A stretch of 64,000 bases of DNA from an uncultured Muribaculaceae bacterium (GTDB taxonomy: Bacteria > Bacteroidota > Bacteroidia > Bacteroidales > Muribaculaceae), in contig CAJUQP010000011.1 in assembly GCA_910588245.1 (NCBI GenBank), forward strand, positions 1 to 64,000. The letters run 5' to 3'. Of the stretch, positions 1-8,082 are shown in pieces. Both the position numbers and the translations under genes were made by a program. Under the pieces are notes generated by a model. It was not told the DNA's origin. It saw nothing but the letters and a program-made list of their open reading frames with translations, and did no database searches. The first letter of the stretch is position 1. Each line of letters starts with the position of its first letter.

Positions 1-36
1 ATTTTCAGGTGTTTTGGATGATGTTTTTTCGGAACA

Positions 37-378
37 TCAAACTGAACACCCTAATAAATAAATGACAATAGCTGTTTGAAGCCATGGGAAGGATTTTGTC
101 CGACCGACTGTTCTGTTGTCTGTGATATCCTGCGTTTCTGATAGTGTCAGACTATCACTGATAATATCCCCATTATTGAAAACGGCAATATCAATCGGGA
201 ATAATATTGCCCCGACTTTATAAACAAACGGGAGCGAAAGCGAAAGCACCAATCCGCATAATATAGCGACTCTGTTAAAGCGGAAATCCGTGCTGCGATC
301 AACTATTTGGTGCAACACAAAGAAAAGCACCAAAACAAAAACTGAGACGGATAAAGAATATGATAAAAGTTCGCCCAT
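37..378 (-). pseudogene. Truncated M56 (BlaR1/MecR1-like) membrane sensor peptidase, N-terminal part only
   Basis: This 113-residue frame starts 2 nt after the blaI stop, as expected for a translationally coupled blaI-blaR1 pair. It shows the family's N-terminal pattern: a first hydrophobic helix (about residues 5-25), an RFNRVAILCG segment leading into a second helix, and a third helix starting near residue 98. Family members are normally several hundred residues with a cytoplasmic HExxH peptidase domain and often a periplasmic sensor domain. None of that is present before the TGA at 37-39. The alternative frames after the stop run only into the window edge, so a frameshift is likely but cannot be proved here. 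The M56 call rests on the N-terminal pattern and on the blaI neighbour. Confidence 0.55.
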
Positions 379-380
379 AT

Positions 381-755
381 TCAGTCTGTTTTATCTTTAT
401 GGGATTTTTCCACTTCATCAAGTAGACTTCTTAAATCTTCTAATGGAATATCACCATCTTCCACTAATGAGGAAACTACTCGAAGGTAAGAGTTTTTGAA
501 ATACCTTCCAACTATGGCAGATAAGGATTTCTTCCCTAAATCTTCTTCTGCGACGATAGCATGATACTGGTAAGATTTTCCCTTTGGCGTATGTGATACA
601 TATCCTTTTTCTTCAAGGGCACGGACAATAGTAGAGATAGTATTGAAATGAGGTTTGGGATCCTCATAAAGTTCTACTATCTCTCTCACATAAAGCGGGC
701 CATTCTTCCAGAATAATTCCAAAACTTCTTCCTCTTTAGCAGTTAGTTTTTCCAT
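381..755 (-). CDS. blaI: BlaI/MecI-family winged-helix transcriptional repressor
   Basis: This is a 124-residue dimeric DNA-binding repressor of the BlaI/MecI/CopY type. The winged-helix domain fills roughly residues 1-70, with the recognition helix around NTISTIVRALEEKGYV, followed by a charged C-terminal dimerisation half. I chose the ATG at 755. A longer frame starting at 785 would place the start inside the operator and upstream of the -7 box at 775-782. In this family the repressor is inactivated by proteolysis that depends on its membrane M56 partner. Here the partner just downstream looks broken, so the repressor may be uninducible or may serve other promoters. The target genes are not evident in the window. 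Confidence 0.9.
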   Translation of the reverse strand: MEKLTAKEEEVLELFWKNGPLYVREIVELYEDPKPHFNTISTIVRALEEKGYVSHTPKGKSYQYHAIVAEEDLGKKSLSAIVGRYFKNSYLRVVSSLVEDGDIPLEDLRSLLDEVEKSHKDKTD

Positions 756-774
756 ATACAAAGTATTGATGTTG

Positions 775-819
775 CAAAGATACAACTATATTTTATAGTT
801 ATAACTACATCTTATAGTT
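775..819 (-). promoter_or_regulatory. blaI promoter with two tandem BlaI-type operators
   Basis: On the minus strand TATCTTTG (775-782) matches the Bacteroidota -7 consensus TAnnTTTG, 19 nt before the blaI ATG. Directly upstream lie two 17-bp palindromes: AACTATA-ttt-TATAGTT at 784-800 (perfect) and AACTACA-tct-TATAGTT at 803-819 (one mismatch). Their centres are 19 bp apart, about two helical turns. They cover the stretch between the -7 box and the -33 region, which is the right position for autorepression. That BlaI binds here is inference from position and symmetry. Confidence 0.8.
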
Positions 820-846
820 AATATTTGTTAAGAGTACAAATTTTAC

Positions 847-1050
847 TATACAAAATTACAGGTGGATTTCAATGCCCCGGATATCTCATCCAATGGCGGA
901 GTAGTTCTGGCCCGACTTCAAAAGGAGGATATCGCCCGCGAGACAGGGGCCTGATTCCGGATTACAGGCTTCAACTGTTTGTGGTACATTCCATGAAGAT
1001 ATGGTATGCCAACGTGTGAATCATATAATGTGCCGGTACGAGAATACTTG
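847..1050 (+). mobile_element. Decayed IS1380-family transposase remnant
   Basis: In one frame starting near 847 the translation contains VDFNAPDISSNGGVVLARLQ and stops about 90 nt later. In a second frame from 989 it continues with EDMVCQRVNHIM followed by CRYENT and a stop. These two blocks match my memory of the N-terminal pattern of IS1380-type transposases: an F-x-A/P...S-x-G-G motif, then a D-x-V-x-Q-R segment before a GYED-like motif. The frame changes between the blocks and nothing downstream looks like a transposase, so this is a degraded fragment. The family assignment is from memory and was not tested by a search. Confidence 0.55.
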
Positions 1051-1117
1051 AAACCTGGCACCGATTGCGCTATGCGGTGCTGTTACAAGTCAACCGCTGC
1101 CATCGGTGATTTTATAA

Positions 1118-1144
1118 AGGACAGACCCGATATGAGTCTGTCCT
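1118..1144. terminator. Hairpin between the IS remnant and the aldo/keto reductase
   Basis: A perfect 9-bp stem (AGGACAGAC pairing with GTCTGTCCT) closes a 9-nt loop. On the minus strand it is followed by TTATAAAA, so it could end the aldo/keto reductase transcript. On the plus strand a T-run comes about 12 nt later. The rest of 1051-1239 holds nothing I recognise. Confidence 0.5.
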
Positions 1145-1239
1145 GATATACAATCTTTTTTATCTTAGTATTGCTAAATGGAGATTAGGTTTTTAAGTCA
1201 CTTCTCCAACGGGAACTCTCTTAAAAATCTCGTGTGTAC

Positions 1240-2085
1240 TCAGTGTATATTCAAGTTGTGAATTAATCTGGGTGTCGAGAGGTCGTTGGCATCTAACACC
1301 ACACTCTTTCCTTTGTCAAGGGCTGTGATTGCTACCATTTCGCTGTGGGAGAGTGTGAAACTGAAGATGTCGAGATTCTCGGCCATGCGCTCCTTACGGA
1401 CAGTCTTGGGAATTACCACAATATTGCGTTGATTGAGCCAGCGCAGAACCACCTGACCTACAGTCTTGCCATGACGTTCAGCTATATCCACAAGAACCGG
1501 ATTTGTGAAAAGTTCCTCCTTTCCCTCGGCGAAAGGCGACCATGCCTCCTGCTGGATTCCCTCTGAGGCGAGAAAATCGTGTGTTGCAACCTGTGGGAAA
1601 TAGGGATTCGTCTCAACCTGGTTGACCATCGGCTTGATTTCATTGTATAGTGTGAGGTCGAGCAGTCTCTCATCGGTGAAACTCGTGACGCCTATGGCAC
1701 GGATACGTCCCTCCTTATAGAGCTTTTCAAGCGCGCGCCAGGCGGCATAGTAGTTGTTGTATGGCTTGTGAAGCAGGTACAGGTCGAGATAGTCAAGACC
1801 GAGATTATTCATCGAGCGGTCAAATGCTTTAAGCGCATCCTCATACTCATAATCCTGCACCCACAGTTTTGTTGTCACGAATATGTCCTCACGCTTCAGA
1901 CCGCTTTTGCGGATGGCTTCTCCTACCTCCTTTTCATTGAAATAGGCTGATGCGGTATCTACCATACGGTAGCCGGTCTCTAAAGCTTCGCTTACGGCTT
2001 TCTCTGTTTCTTCACGAGGAATCTGAAAGACGCCATAGCCTATTGAGGGCATCATGATGCCATTATATAATCTTACCTGTTTCAT
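1240..2085 (-). CDS. Aldo/keto reductase (2,5-diketo-gluconate reductase-like)
   Basis: This is a 281-residue NADPH-dependent oxidoreductase with a TIM-barrel fold. The four catalytic residues of the family are visible: D43 and Y48 in VDTASAYFN, K73 in VTTKLWV and H106 in YLLHKPY. The NADPH-binding end carries the usual IPKTVRKERM element near residue 232. The ATG at 2085 is preferred over an upstream start at 2115 because the -7 box lies at 2113-2120. The gene is divergent from the AraC-type regulator at 2199, which probably controls it. The carbonyl substrate cannot be read from sequence. Confidence 0.88.
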   Translation of the reverse strand: MKQVRLYNGIMMPSIGYGVFQIPREETEKAVSEALETGYRMVDTASAYFNEKEVGEAIRKSGLKREDIFVTTKLWVQDYEYEDALKAFDRSMNNLGLDYLDLYLLHKPYNNYYAAWRALEKLYKEGRIRAIGVTSFTDERLLDLTLYNEIKPMVNQVETNPYFPQVATHDFLASEGIQQEAWSPFAEGKEELFTNPVLVDIAERHGKTVGQVVLRWLNQRNIVVIPKTVRKERMAENLDIFSFTLSHSEMVAITALDKGKSVVLDANDLSTPRLIHNLNIH

Positions 2086-2112
2086 AGTTTTGTATGTTTT
2101 GTTTTCACGCTG

Positions 2113-2120
2113 CAAAGTTA
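2113..2120 (-). promoter_or_regulatory. -7 promoter box of the aldo/keto reductase gene
   Basis: TAACTTTG on the minus strand matches TAnnTTTG, 27 nt before the ATG. This promoter and the divergent one at 2187-2194 share about 65 bp, where the AraC regulator could act on both. Confidence 0.7.
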
Positions 2121-2186
2121 CTGCCGTTTAATGAGATCCCGCTTACATAAATCTGATTGAAATTTTCATAATTCGTGGTATTTGGT

Positions 2187-2194
2187 TAATTTTG
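2187..2194 (+). promoter_or_regulatory. -7 promoter box of the araC-type gene, apparently giving a leaderless mRNA
   Basis: TAATTTTG is an exact match to TAnnTTTG and ends only 4 nt before the ATG at 2199. With the usual spacing to the transcription start, the first transcribed base falls on or beside the start codon. Confidence 0.65.
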
Positions 2195-2198
2195 CCGT

Positions 2199-3035
2199 AT
2201 GAAAGAGACTTTATCCGGGGGCATATCGTTTGACGATGATATCAGCAACTTCAACTTCTCAGAAAGCATAGGTTTGCTGGTACATATACTTTGTCTGGAA
2301 GGCAGTTTCAGCTTTACCCGCAATCATACCCGTTTCCACGTATCGTCAGGCGACTACGTGATTCTCACTCCAGGTATTGGAGTGAGGGATCTGTCATTCT
2401 CCGGAGATGTAAAGGCTGTCATCATGTTTTTTCCGGAAAGCGTTGTGCATACATCGGCCATACGAAGCAATTATGGTGTGTTCGGACATCTTTCACTGAT
2501 TGAGAATCCTGTGCTGAAACTGAATCAGAATGATTTCAGACGGTGCCTGAAGGATATGGAAAATATACGGGAGCGGAACTCCGAAAGAGGACATATATTC
2601 CATGAAGAGCTGACAGGCGCATTACTCAAGGCCCATATACTTGACCTGTATGACATCCACGCCCGTTCGGCCCGTAAATTTGAGATAAATTCACAGCCGG
2701 CACGCATCATGCGCTCGTTTATAGAAATGCTTATGAACGGAGACTGCACGGGCAACCGTAAGCTCGACAGGTATGCCGCTCAACTATGCATCACTCCTCA
2801 TTACCTGACCGAGATAAGCAAGAAGATAAGCGGGCGCCCTGCCACATACTGGATTGAACTTTTCCTGACACGCGCCGCAACTATCGCCCTAATGCAGTTC
2901 AACCGTCCGTTAGAAGAAATAGCCGACGCCCTCTCATTCTCTTCATTGTCACATTTCAGCCGGTTCGTCAAATCAAAATTTGATCTGACTCCGACACAAT
3001 TCCGCAATCAGTTCCGTAAAAATACTACCTTGTAA
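2199..3035 (+). CDS. AraC/XylS-family transcriptional regulator
   Basis: This is a 278-residue protein with a cupin-like N-terminal sensing domain (about residues 1-140, with RFHVSSGDYVILTPG) and a C-terminal pair of helix-turn-helix motifs (about 175-275). The end, FSRFVKSKFDLTPTQFRNQF, is the typical AraC signature. No other methionine is available near the start, so ATG 2199 is secure even though it sits 4 nt after the promoter box. It is divergent from the aldo/keto reductase and probably regulates it in response to a small molecule. It ends 6 bp before the convergent nhaA stop. Confidence 0.9.
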   Translation: MKETLSGGISFDDDISNFNFSESIGLLVHILCLEGSFSFTRNHTRFHVSSGDYVILTPGIGVRDLSFSGDVKAVIMFFPESVVHTSAIRSNYGVFGHLSLIENPVLKLNQNDFRRCLKDMENIRERNSERGHIFHEELTGALLKAHILDLYDIHARSARKFEINSQPARIMRSFIEMLMNGDCTGNRKLDRYAAQLCITPHYLTEISKKISGRPATYWIELFLTRAATIALMQFNRPLEEIADALSFSSLSHFSRFVKSKFDLTPTQFRNQFRKNTTL

Positions 3036-3041
3036 GAAAAC

Positions 3042-4397
3042 TCAGTCTTCATCGGGTTGGGGAGTCTTTGGAAGAGTGATATGGAGAAAGAGCCATCCGA
3101 GGAAACCAGCGAGGAAAGAACCGACAAGAATACCGAGTTTGGCATTGTTAAGAAGTTGTGAGAGGTATGGATCACCAGTGCCAAAGGAAAGATTGGCTAT
3201 GAATAGAGACACCGTGAATCCTATACCACCGAGCATAGACACGGCTGCGAGCTGAGCCCAGTTGCAATTGGCCGGCATCGATGCCCAGCGCAGTTTGATA
3301 CAAAGCCAGGAAAACAGGAAAATTCCGAGAAACTTACCAGCCACGAGACCTACTATTATCGCCGGTGCGACACCATTGAACAGCGCGGAAATATCCATAT
3401 CTCCGAAAAAGATACCCGCATTCGCGAAAGCAAAAATGGGAACAATCATATAGTTGACAACAGGATGAAGAGAATCTTCCATATCCTGAAGCGGAGATAT
3501 GACCTTGTCGGATGCCGATTCTATCTCCTTGAGCCAGTTTAGCTGTTCTTTGTTGAGAATAGTGCGACTTACGAGTTTCTCATCGTCCTCATGTGCGAAA
3601 TATCCTATATTCTGGCGGATCGTCTTAATGTATTTCTTAGGAGCATATACGGGAATAGCCGGCACACAGAACGCGATCAATACTCCTGCTATCGTAGGAT
3701 GGATTCCGGCATTGAGGAAGAGGAACCATATGAAAGCCCCGATGCCGAGATAAAATGCCTTGCTTTGTATTCCCATCTTCCCACCGAACGCAAGAACAGC
3801 CAGAAGGCCGGCAGCCATAAGCAACATCCAGTAACTGATATGTCCGCTGTAGAAAATTGCAATCACGAGAATGCCCCCGATGTCATCGACCACCGCCAGC
3901 GTAGTGAGGAATATCTTCAGACTTATAGGCACCCGGTTGCCAAGCATCGCGAGCACACCGAGGGAGAATGCGATATCAGTGGCCATTGGAATCGCGGCCC
4001 CGTCGATATAATCCGAACCACGCCCTATGATGAAAAAGATGGTGACCGGCACAATCATGCCACCCACAGCAGCCACAATCGGCAGCAACGCTTTCCGGAA
4101 AGAAGAGAGCTCTCCGACAAGGATCTCCCTCTTGATCTCAAGCCCGACCGAAAAGAAGAAGACAGCCATCAGGGCATCATTGATAAAAGCCATCACACTC
4201 ATGGGATGTCCATGATGACTGAACAGGTTGAACTCACCTATCTGCAGGGCCATCTCATGAGTCCATAGCGAATTGTAGAAATCATGCAGAAACGGGATAT
4301 TGACAAGGATAAGCGCCAATGCAGTTGCGACGATGAGCACATTGCCTCCATTGGTAAGATTCTTGATAGTTTTCCGAGCGGTGTAGAATGTTGCCAT
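3042..4397 (-). CDS. nhaA: Na+/H+ antiporter NhaA
   Basis: This is a 451-residue inner-membrane protein with about 12 hydrophobic helices that expels Na+ in exchange for H+. The paired aspartates of the ion-binding site are present as D171-D172 in AVVDDIGG, and the third essential aspartate as D141 in MATDIAFSLG. The gene is longer than Escherichia coli NhaA because of a hydrophilic insertion around residues 260-300 (YFAHEDDEKLVSRTILNKEQ) and a short C-terminal tail. It lies downstream of bcp on the same strand but is separated from it by a hairpin. Confidence 0.95.
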   Translation of the reverse strand: MATFYTARKTIKNLTNGGNVLIVATALALILVNIPFLHDFYNSLWTHEMALQIGEFNLFSHHGHPMSVMAFINDALMAVFFFSVGLEIKREILVGELSSFRKALLPIVAAVGGMIVPVTIFFIIGRGSDYIDGAAIPMATDIAFSLGVLAMLGNRVPISLKIFLTTLAVVDDIGGILVIAIFYSGHISYWMLLMAAGLLAVLAFGGKMGIQSKAFYLGIGAFIWFLFLNAGIHPTIAGVLIAFCVPAIPVYAPKKYIKTIRQNIGYFAHEDDEKLVSRTILNKEQLNWLKEIESASDKVISPLQDMEDSLHPVVNYMIVPIFAFANAGIFFGDMDISALFNGVAPAIIVGLVAGKFLGIFLFSWLCIKLRWASMPANCNWAQLAAVSMLGGIGFTVSLFIANLSFGTGDPYLSQLLNNAKLGILVGSFLAGFLGWLFLHITLPKTPQPDED

Positions 4398-4443
4398 AGT
4401 TAATCAAGATAGAGTATAGATTAGCATTATAATGAAATGAGCA

Positions 4444-4469
4444 CGGCCACAGACATCATTCTGTGGCCG
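4444..4469 (-). terminator. Terminator-like hairpin downstream of bcp
   Basis: A perfect 10-bp stem (CGGCCACAGA / TCTGTGGCCG) with a 6-nt loop lies 87 nt after the bcp stop in the minus direction. A moderately T-rich stretch follows. It separates bcp from nhaA. Confidence 0.6.
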
Positions 4470-4555
4470 CCCATGTCTAATATCTAAACGCGCGACAGAT
4501 GCACGTGTTCAGTCTATTCTTGTAAAATGTATCAGATATTGCCGTGTTGATAGTG

Positions 4556-5035
4556 TCAAGGAGCAGGATTGACCGCTCCCCTGCCATCAAGAAGCTTAAA
4601 GAGCTGTTCCGCTGCAGCCTTAGTCATCACTTTCTCGATTACATCTGTCACAGTGCCATCGTTGTCGCAGACGAAGGTGGTACGCACCACTCCCATATAC
4701 TCCCTGCCAGCCATCTTCTTCAGGCGCCAGACTCCGGCAAGCTGACATAAAGCAGTCTCGGTGTCGGCTACAAGCGGAAACGGAAGATTTTGTTTCTCGG
4801 CGAATTTCCTGTGGCTCGCCTCAGAATCCTTGCTGACTCCAATAATCTGATATCCCATCTTGAGGAATGTCTCATAGTTATCGCGGAAACTAATGGCCTC
4901 AGCTGTGCAGCCGGGAGTGTTATCTTTTGGATAAAAATATATGATAAACTTCTTTCCAGGAAAATCGGAAAGTTTTATCTCATTGCCTTCGCTGTCTTTG
5001 CCCAACAGGTCAGGCATTTTGTCGCCTATGTTCAT
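4556..5035 (-). CDS. bcp: Thioredoxin-dependent thiol peroxidase (Bcp/PrxQ peroxiredoxin)
   Basis: This 159-residue peroxiredoxin reduces hydroperoxides with electrons from thioredoxin. The peroxidatic cysteine is C43 in PKDNTPGCTAEA. In many Bcp proteins a resolving cysteine follows five residues later, but here that position is serine (AEAISF). The only cysteine I see that could take its place is C97 in TALCQLAG, so the enzyme may use a distant resolving cysteine or act as a one-Cys form. No clear promoter box was seen in the low-complexity leader at 5036-5170. Confidence 0.92.
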   Translation of the reverse strand: MNIGDKMPDLLGKDSEGNEIKLSDFPGKKFIIYFYPKDNTPGCTAEAISFRDNYETFLKMGYQIIGVSKDSEASHRKFAEKQNLPFPLVADTETALCQLAGVWRLKKMAGREYMGVVRTTFVCDNDGTVTDVIEKVMTKAAAEQLFKLLDGRGAVNPAP

Positions 5036-5040
5036 TTGGT

Positions 5041-5163
5041 TGTGGGTTTAGGGTTGTGGGTTTAGGGTTGAAGTGTCAAGAGTCAAGAGTGAAGGGTGAA
5101 AAGTCAGGGGATTCTAACATTTAATCTCTCAACTTTAAACTCCAACTTAACTCTATTAATAAA
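5041..5163. repeat. Low-complexity intergenic tract between lepA and bcp
   Basis: The plus strand has two direct copies of a 14-nt unit (TTGTGGGTTTAGGG) at about 5039-5068, then GTCAAGAG copies. It next switches to a G-poor stretch built from CAACTTTAAACTCC-like words (5113-5163). Read on the minus strand, the part next to the bcp start codon is almost free of G. It resembles the tract at 44159-44280 and a shorter one at 19675-19700. Confidence 0.6.
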
Positions 5164-5174
5164 CGCGGGAAGGA

Positions 5175-6962
5175 TTAATCGAGTTTAAGGACGGCGAGGA
5201 ACGCCTTCTGAGGCACTTCGACAGATCCGATTTGTTTCATCCTCTTCTTTCCGGCCTTCTGTTTCTCAAGAAGTTTCCTTTTTCGTGATATATCGCCGCC
5301 ATAGCATTTGGCAGTCACATCCTTACGAACAGCCTTTATTGTCTCACGGGCTATGATTTTGGCGCCGATAGCAGCCTGGATGGCGATATCAAACTGCTGG
5401 CGGGGGATAAGTTCCTTAAGTTTCTCGCACATGCGGCGTCCAAACCTGACAGCATTGTCAGCATGTGTGAGAGTGGATAAGGCATCCACACTCTCGCCAT
5501 TGAGAAGGATATCGAGTTTCACGAGTTTGGATTCACGGAAATCATGCAAATGATAGTCAAACGACGCGTAACCCTTGGATATACTCTTAAGCTTATCATA
5601 GAAATCTATGACTATTTCTCCCAGAGGCATGTCGAATGTTATCTCCATTCGGTTGCCCGAGATATATTCCTGTTTGACAAGTTCACCACGCTTGCCGAGG
5701 CAAAGCGTCATGATAGGCCCGATATAATCAGCCTGAGTTATGATGGTAGCCCTGATATACGGTTCCTCGATATGGTCGATAAGGGTAGCCTCAGGAAGCC
5801 CCGATGGATTGTGCACTTCGGTGCAATTACCCTTCTTGTCGTAAACCTTATACGACACATTGGGCACCGTAGTGATGACATCCATGTCGAACTCGCGTCC
5901 GAGACGCTCCTGTATGATCTCCATGTGAAGGAGTCCGAGGAAACCGCAACGGAAACCGAAACCGAGAGCAGCCGACGATTCTGGCTGAAATGTGAGCGAA
6001 GCGTCGTTGAGCTGCAACTTCTCAAGAGATGCCCGCAGATTTTCAAAATCTTCCGTCTCAATCGGATAAACGCCTGCGAAGACCATAGGCTTCACCTCTT
6101 CAAAACCATCGATGGCCTTATCGCACGGACACTGCACATGGGTGATCGTATCGCCGACTTTCACCTCTTTTGAAGTCTTAATGCCAGAAATGATGTAACC
6201 CACATTTCCGGCCGAGAGCTCCTTGCGTGGAGCAAGGTCGAGCTTCAGAACACCGACCTCATCAGCGTGATACTCCTTGCCGGTCGATACAAACTTCACG
6301 AAATCATCTGTCTTCAGTGTGCCGTTGACAATCTTGAAATAGGCTATTATTCCCCTGAAAGGATTGAAAACTGAATCGAAAATGAGAGCCTGGAGAGGAG
6401 CCTGCGGATCCCCCTCCGGAGCCGGCACACGCTCCACGATTGCCCTGAGCACATCATCTATGCCCATTCCGGTCTTTCCGCTCGCGCGTATTATCTCGTC
6501 GTAATCACATCCGAGAAGATCCACAATCTGATCTGACACCTCATCGGGTTTGGCACTGTCGAGATCACATTTATTGATCACAGGAATAATCTCAAGATTG
6601 TTATCTATGGCCATGTAGAGATTGGATATTGTCTGGGCCTGGATCCCTTGCGACGCATCGACAATCAGAAGCGCCCCCTCGCATGCGGCGATAGAGCGCG
6701 ATACTTCATATGAGAAATCGACGTGCCCGGGAGTGTCGATAAGGTTAAGCACATATTTCTCGCCGTCGACCTCATAGTCCATCTGTATCGCATGGCTCTT
6801 GATCGTGATTCCTCTTTCCCTCTCGAGATCCATATCATCGAGCACCTGCGCCTCCATATCTTTGCCTACAACGGTGTTCGTGCGCTCCAGCAGACGGTCG
6901 GCAAGAGTCGACTTGCCGTGGTCTATATGGGCGATTATGCAGAAATTCCTAATATTTTTCAT
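5175..6962 (-). CDS. lepA: Translation elongation factor 4 (LepA)
   Basis: This is a 595-residue ribosome-associated GTPase. The G1 loop AHIDHGKST spans residues 11-19, and the switch and recognition motifs DTPGH and NKCDL follow in the first 140 residues. The LepA-specific C-terminal domain is complete (GGDISRKRKLLEKQKAGKKR). ATG 6962 fits the family start and lies 21 nt downstream of a promoter box. A longer frame beginning at 7019 would start upstream of that box. Confidence 0.97.
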   Translation of the reverse strand: MKNIRNFCIIAHIDHGKSTLADRLLERTNTVVGKDMEAQVLDDMDLERERGITIKSHAIQMDYEVDGEKYVLNLIDTPGHVDFSYEVSRSIAACEGALLIVDASQGIQAQTISNLYMAIDNNLEIIPVINKCDLDSAKPDEVSDQIVDLLGCDYDEIIRASGKTGMGIDDVLRAIVERVPAPEGDPQAPLQALIFDSVFNPFRGIIAYFKIVNGTLKTDDFVKFVSTGKEYHADEVGVLKLDLAPRKELSAGNVGYIISGIKTSKEVKVGDTITHVQCPCDKAIDGFEEVKPMVFAGVYPIETEDFENLRASLEKLQLNDASLTFQPESSAALGFGFRCGFLGLLHMEIIQERLGREFDMDVITTVPNVSYKVYDKKGNCTEVHNPSGLPEATLIDHIEEPYIRATIITQADYIGPIMTLCLGKRGELVKQEYISGNRMEITFDMPLGEIVIDFYDKLKSISKGYASFDYHLHDFRESKLVKLDILLNGESVDALSTLTHADNAVRFGRRMCEKLKELIPRQQFDIAIQAAIGAKIIARETIKAVRKDVTAKCYGGDISRKRKLLEKQKAGKKRMKQIGSVEVPQKAFLAVLKLD

Positions 6963-6982
6963 CTTATCTTCTTTTCCTGCTG

Positions 6983-6990
6983 CAAAATTA
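6983..6990 (-). promoter_or_regulatory. -7 promoter box of lepA
   Basis: TAATTTTG on the minus strand is an exact TAnnTTTG match, 21 nt before the ATG. The implied leader is only about 15 nt. It shows that lepA does not depend on read-through from the ABC ATPase gene upstream. Confidence 0.7.
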
Positions 6991-7080
6991 ACAAAAAAAT
7001 TCCACCCGTAGAAATCCATATCGAGGTTTATAAGCCCCGGACTCCGGGTGGGATACGTAAGAAATATGTGCCGGCTGTGC

Positions 7081-8070
7081 CTACATACCGACCACAGCAG
7101 ACATAAGGTCGGCTATCGACATTGTCTTCGAGCCTCCATATATATATATATCGCCTGCAATCTCTATCACCTCCGGGATGGAAGCATCGTCGCAGACCTC
7201 GATATTATTTCGTGCCAAAGCCTTCGTTACCATCCCTCTTCGCGGGCCGGTACCGGACACCCTCATCCTGCGCACAGGATGGCTGTCAATGCGGAACAAT
7301 CCTGTCTTCATATCGAATCTTACCCCCTCCCTGCTGAAGAAGCGGGCAAGATCGCCGGAAAGGGCAAGATCCTCAGGGGCTCCGGTCCTCACGCCGAGTG
7401 TCTTGTCGACAAGCCAGACCCTGTCGGCAATCTGCAACGCAAGCTCGAGATCATGGGTGGAGAGAAAAACTGTCTTGCCGCGTTCACGCGCCAACCGCTG
7501 AAGAAGCTGCATTATCTCCACTTTGCTCGGATAGTCGAGAAATGCTGTAGGTTCATCGAGGAATATTATAGGCGTTTCCTGGGCAAGCGCCTTAGCGATC
7601 ATGACTTTCTGGCGCTCCCCGTCGCTCAAGGTCTGAACCATACGATGACGAAGATTTCCGATTCCGACAAGAGATATCGCCTCGTCGACGACCTCGCGGT
7701 CATGTGTGGAAAGACGCCCCCAGAAACCCGTATAAGGACTTCGTCCGAGAGCCACAAGTTCTTCCGCAGTCATATTCTGAAGTGAAAGCTTATCGGTCAG
7801 GACGACTCCGATCACTTTCCCGAGATCAGAAGCACGGTAATCAGAAAGGGAACGGCCCTCTATCATTATAGTTCCAGCCACCGGGGGGAGAAAACCCGAC
7901 AATGTCTTGAGCAAGGTTGATTTCCCTGCGCCGTTAGGTCCAAGAAGGCAAGTCAACTCTCCGCTCCACAATGAAGCGTCAACATCCCTGGCCACAACCA
8001 CTTCTGAACCATGCCGACCGGCATATCCTGTCGAGAGTCCTGTTATCCTTATAGTCTCAGATCTCTTCAT
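7081..8070 (-). CDS. FecE/BtuD-type ABC transporter ATP-binding protein
   Basis: This 329-residue cytoplasmic ATPase would power import of an iron chelate or cobalamin. Walker A is GPNGAGKST (residues 44-52), the signature is LSDGERQKV, Walker B is IIFLDEPTAFLD and the H-loop is STHDLE. Compared with standard FecE/BtuD proteins (about 250 residues) it has an extra C-terminal domain of roughly 90 residues after FDMKTGLFRID. No permease or binding-protein gene is adjacent. The cobalamin riboswitch 350 nt upstream on the same strand points to vitamin B12, but the partners must be encoded elsewhere. Confidence 0.88.
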   Translation of the reverse strand: MKRSETIRITGLSTGYAGRHGSEVVVARDVDASLWSGELTCLLGPNGAGKSTLLKTLSGFLPPVAGTIMIEGRSLSDYRASDLGKVIGVVLTDKLSLQNMTAEELVALGRSPYTGFWGRLSTHDREVVDEAISLVGIGNLRHRMVQTLSDGERQKVMIAKALAQETPIIFLDEPTAFLDYPSKVEIMQLLQRLARERGKTVFLSTHDLELALQIADRVWLVDKTLGVRTGAPEDLALSGDLARFFSREGVRFDMKTGLFRIDSHPVRRMRVSGTGPRRGMVTKALARNNIEVCDDASIPEVIEIAGDIYIYGGSKTMSIADLMSAVVGM

Positions 8071-8082
8071 AAGCAGTAAAAG

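Noticed and set aside
825..1019. 64-codon frame with an ATG next to blaI
   Set aside because: It runs in a different frame from the transposase-like residues and has no family pattern. The region is better explained as a decayed IS element.
3591..4268. 225-codon frame antisense to nhaA
   Set aside because: It lies wholly inside a well-supported antiporter gene, and its residues look like a shadow translation.
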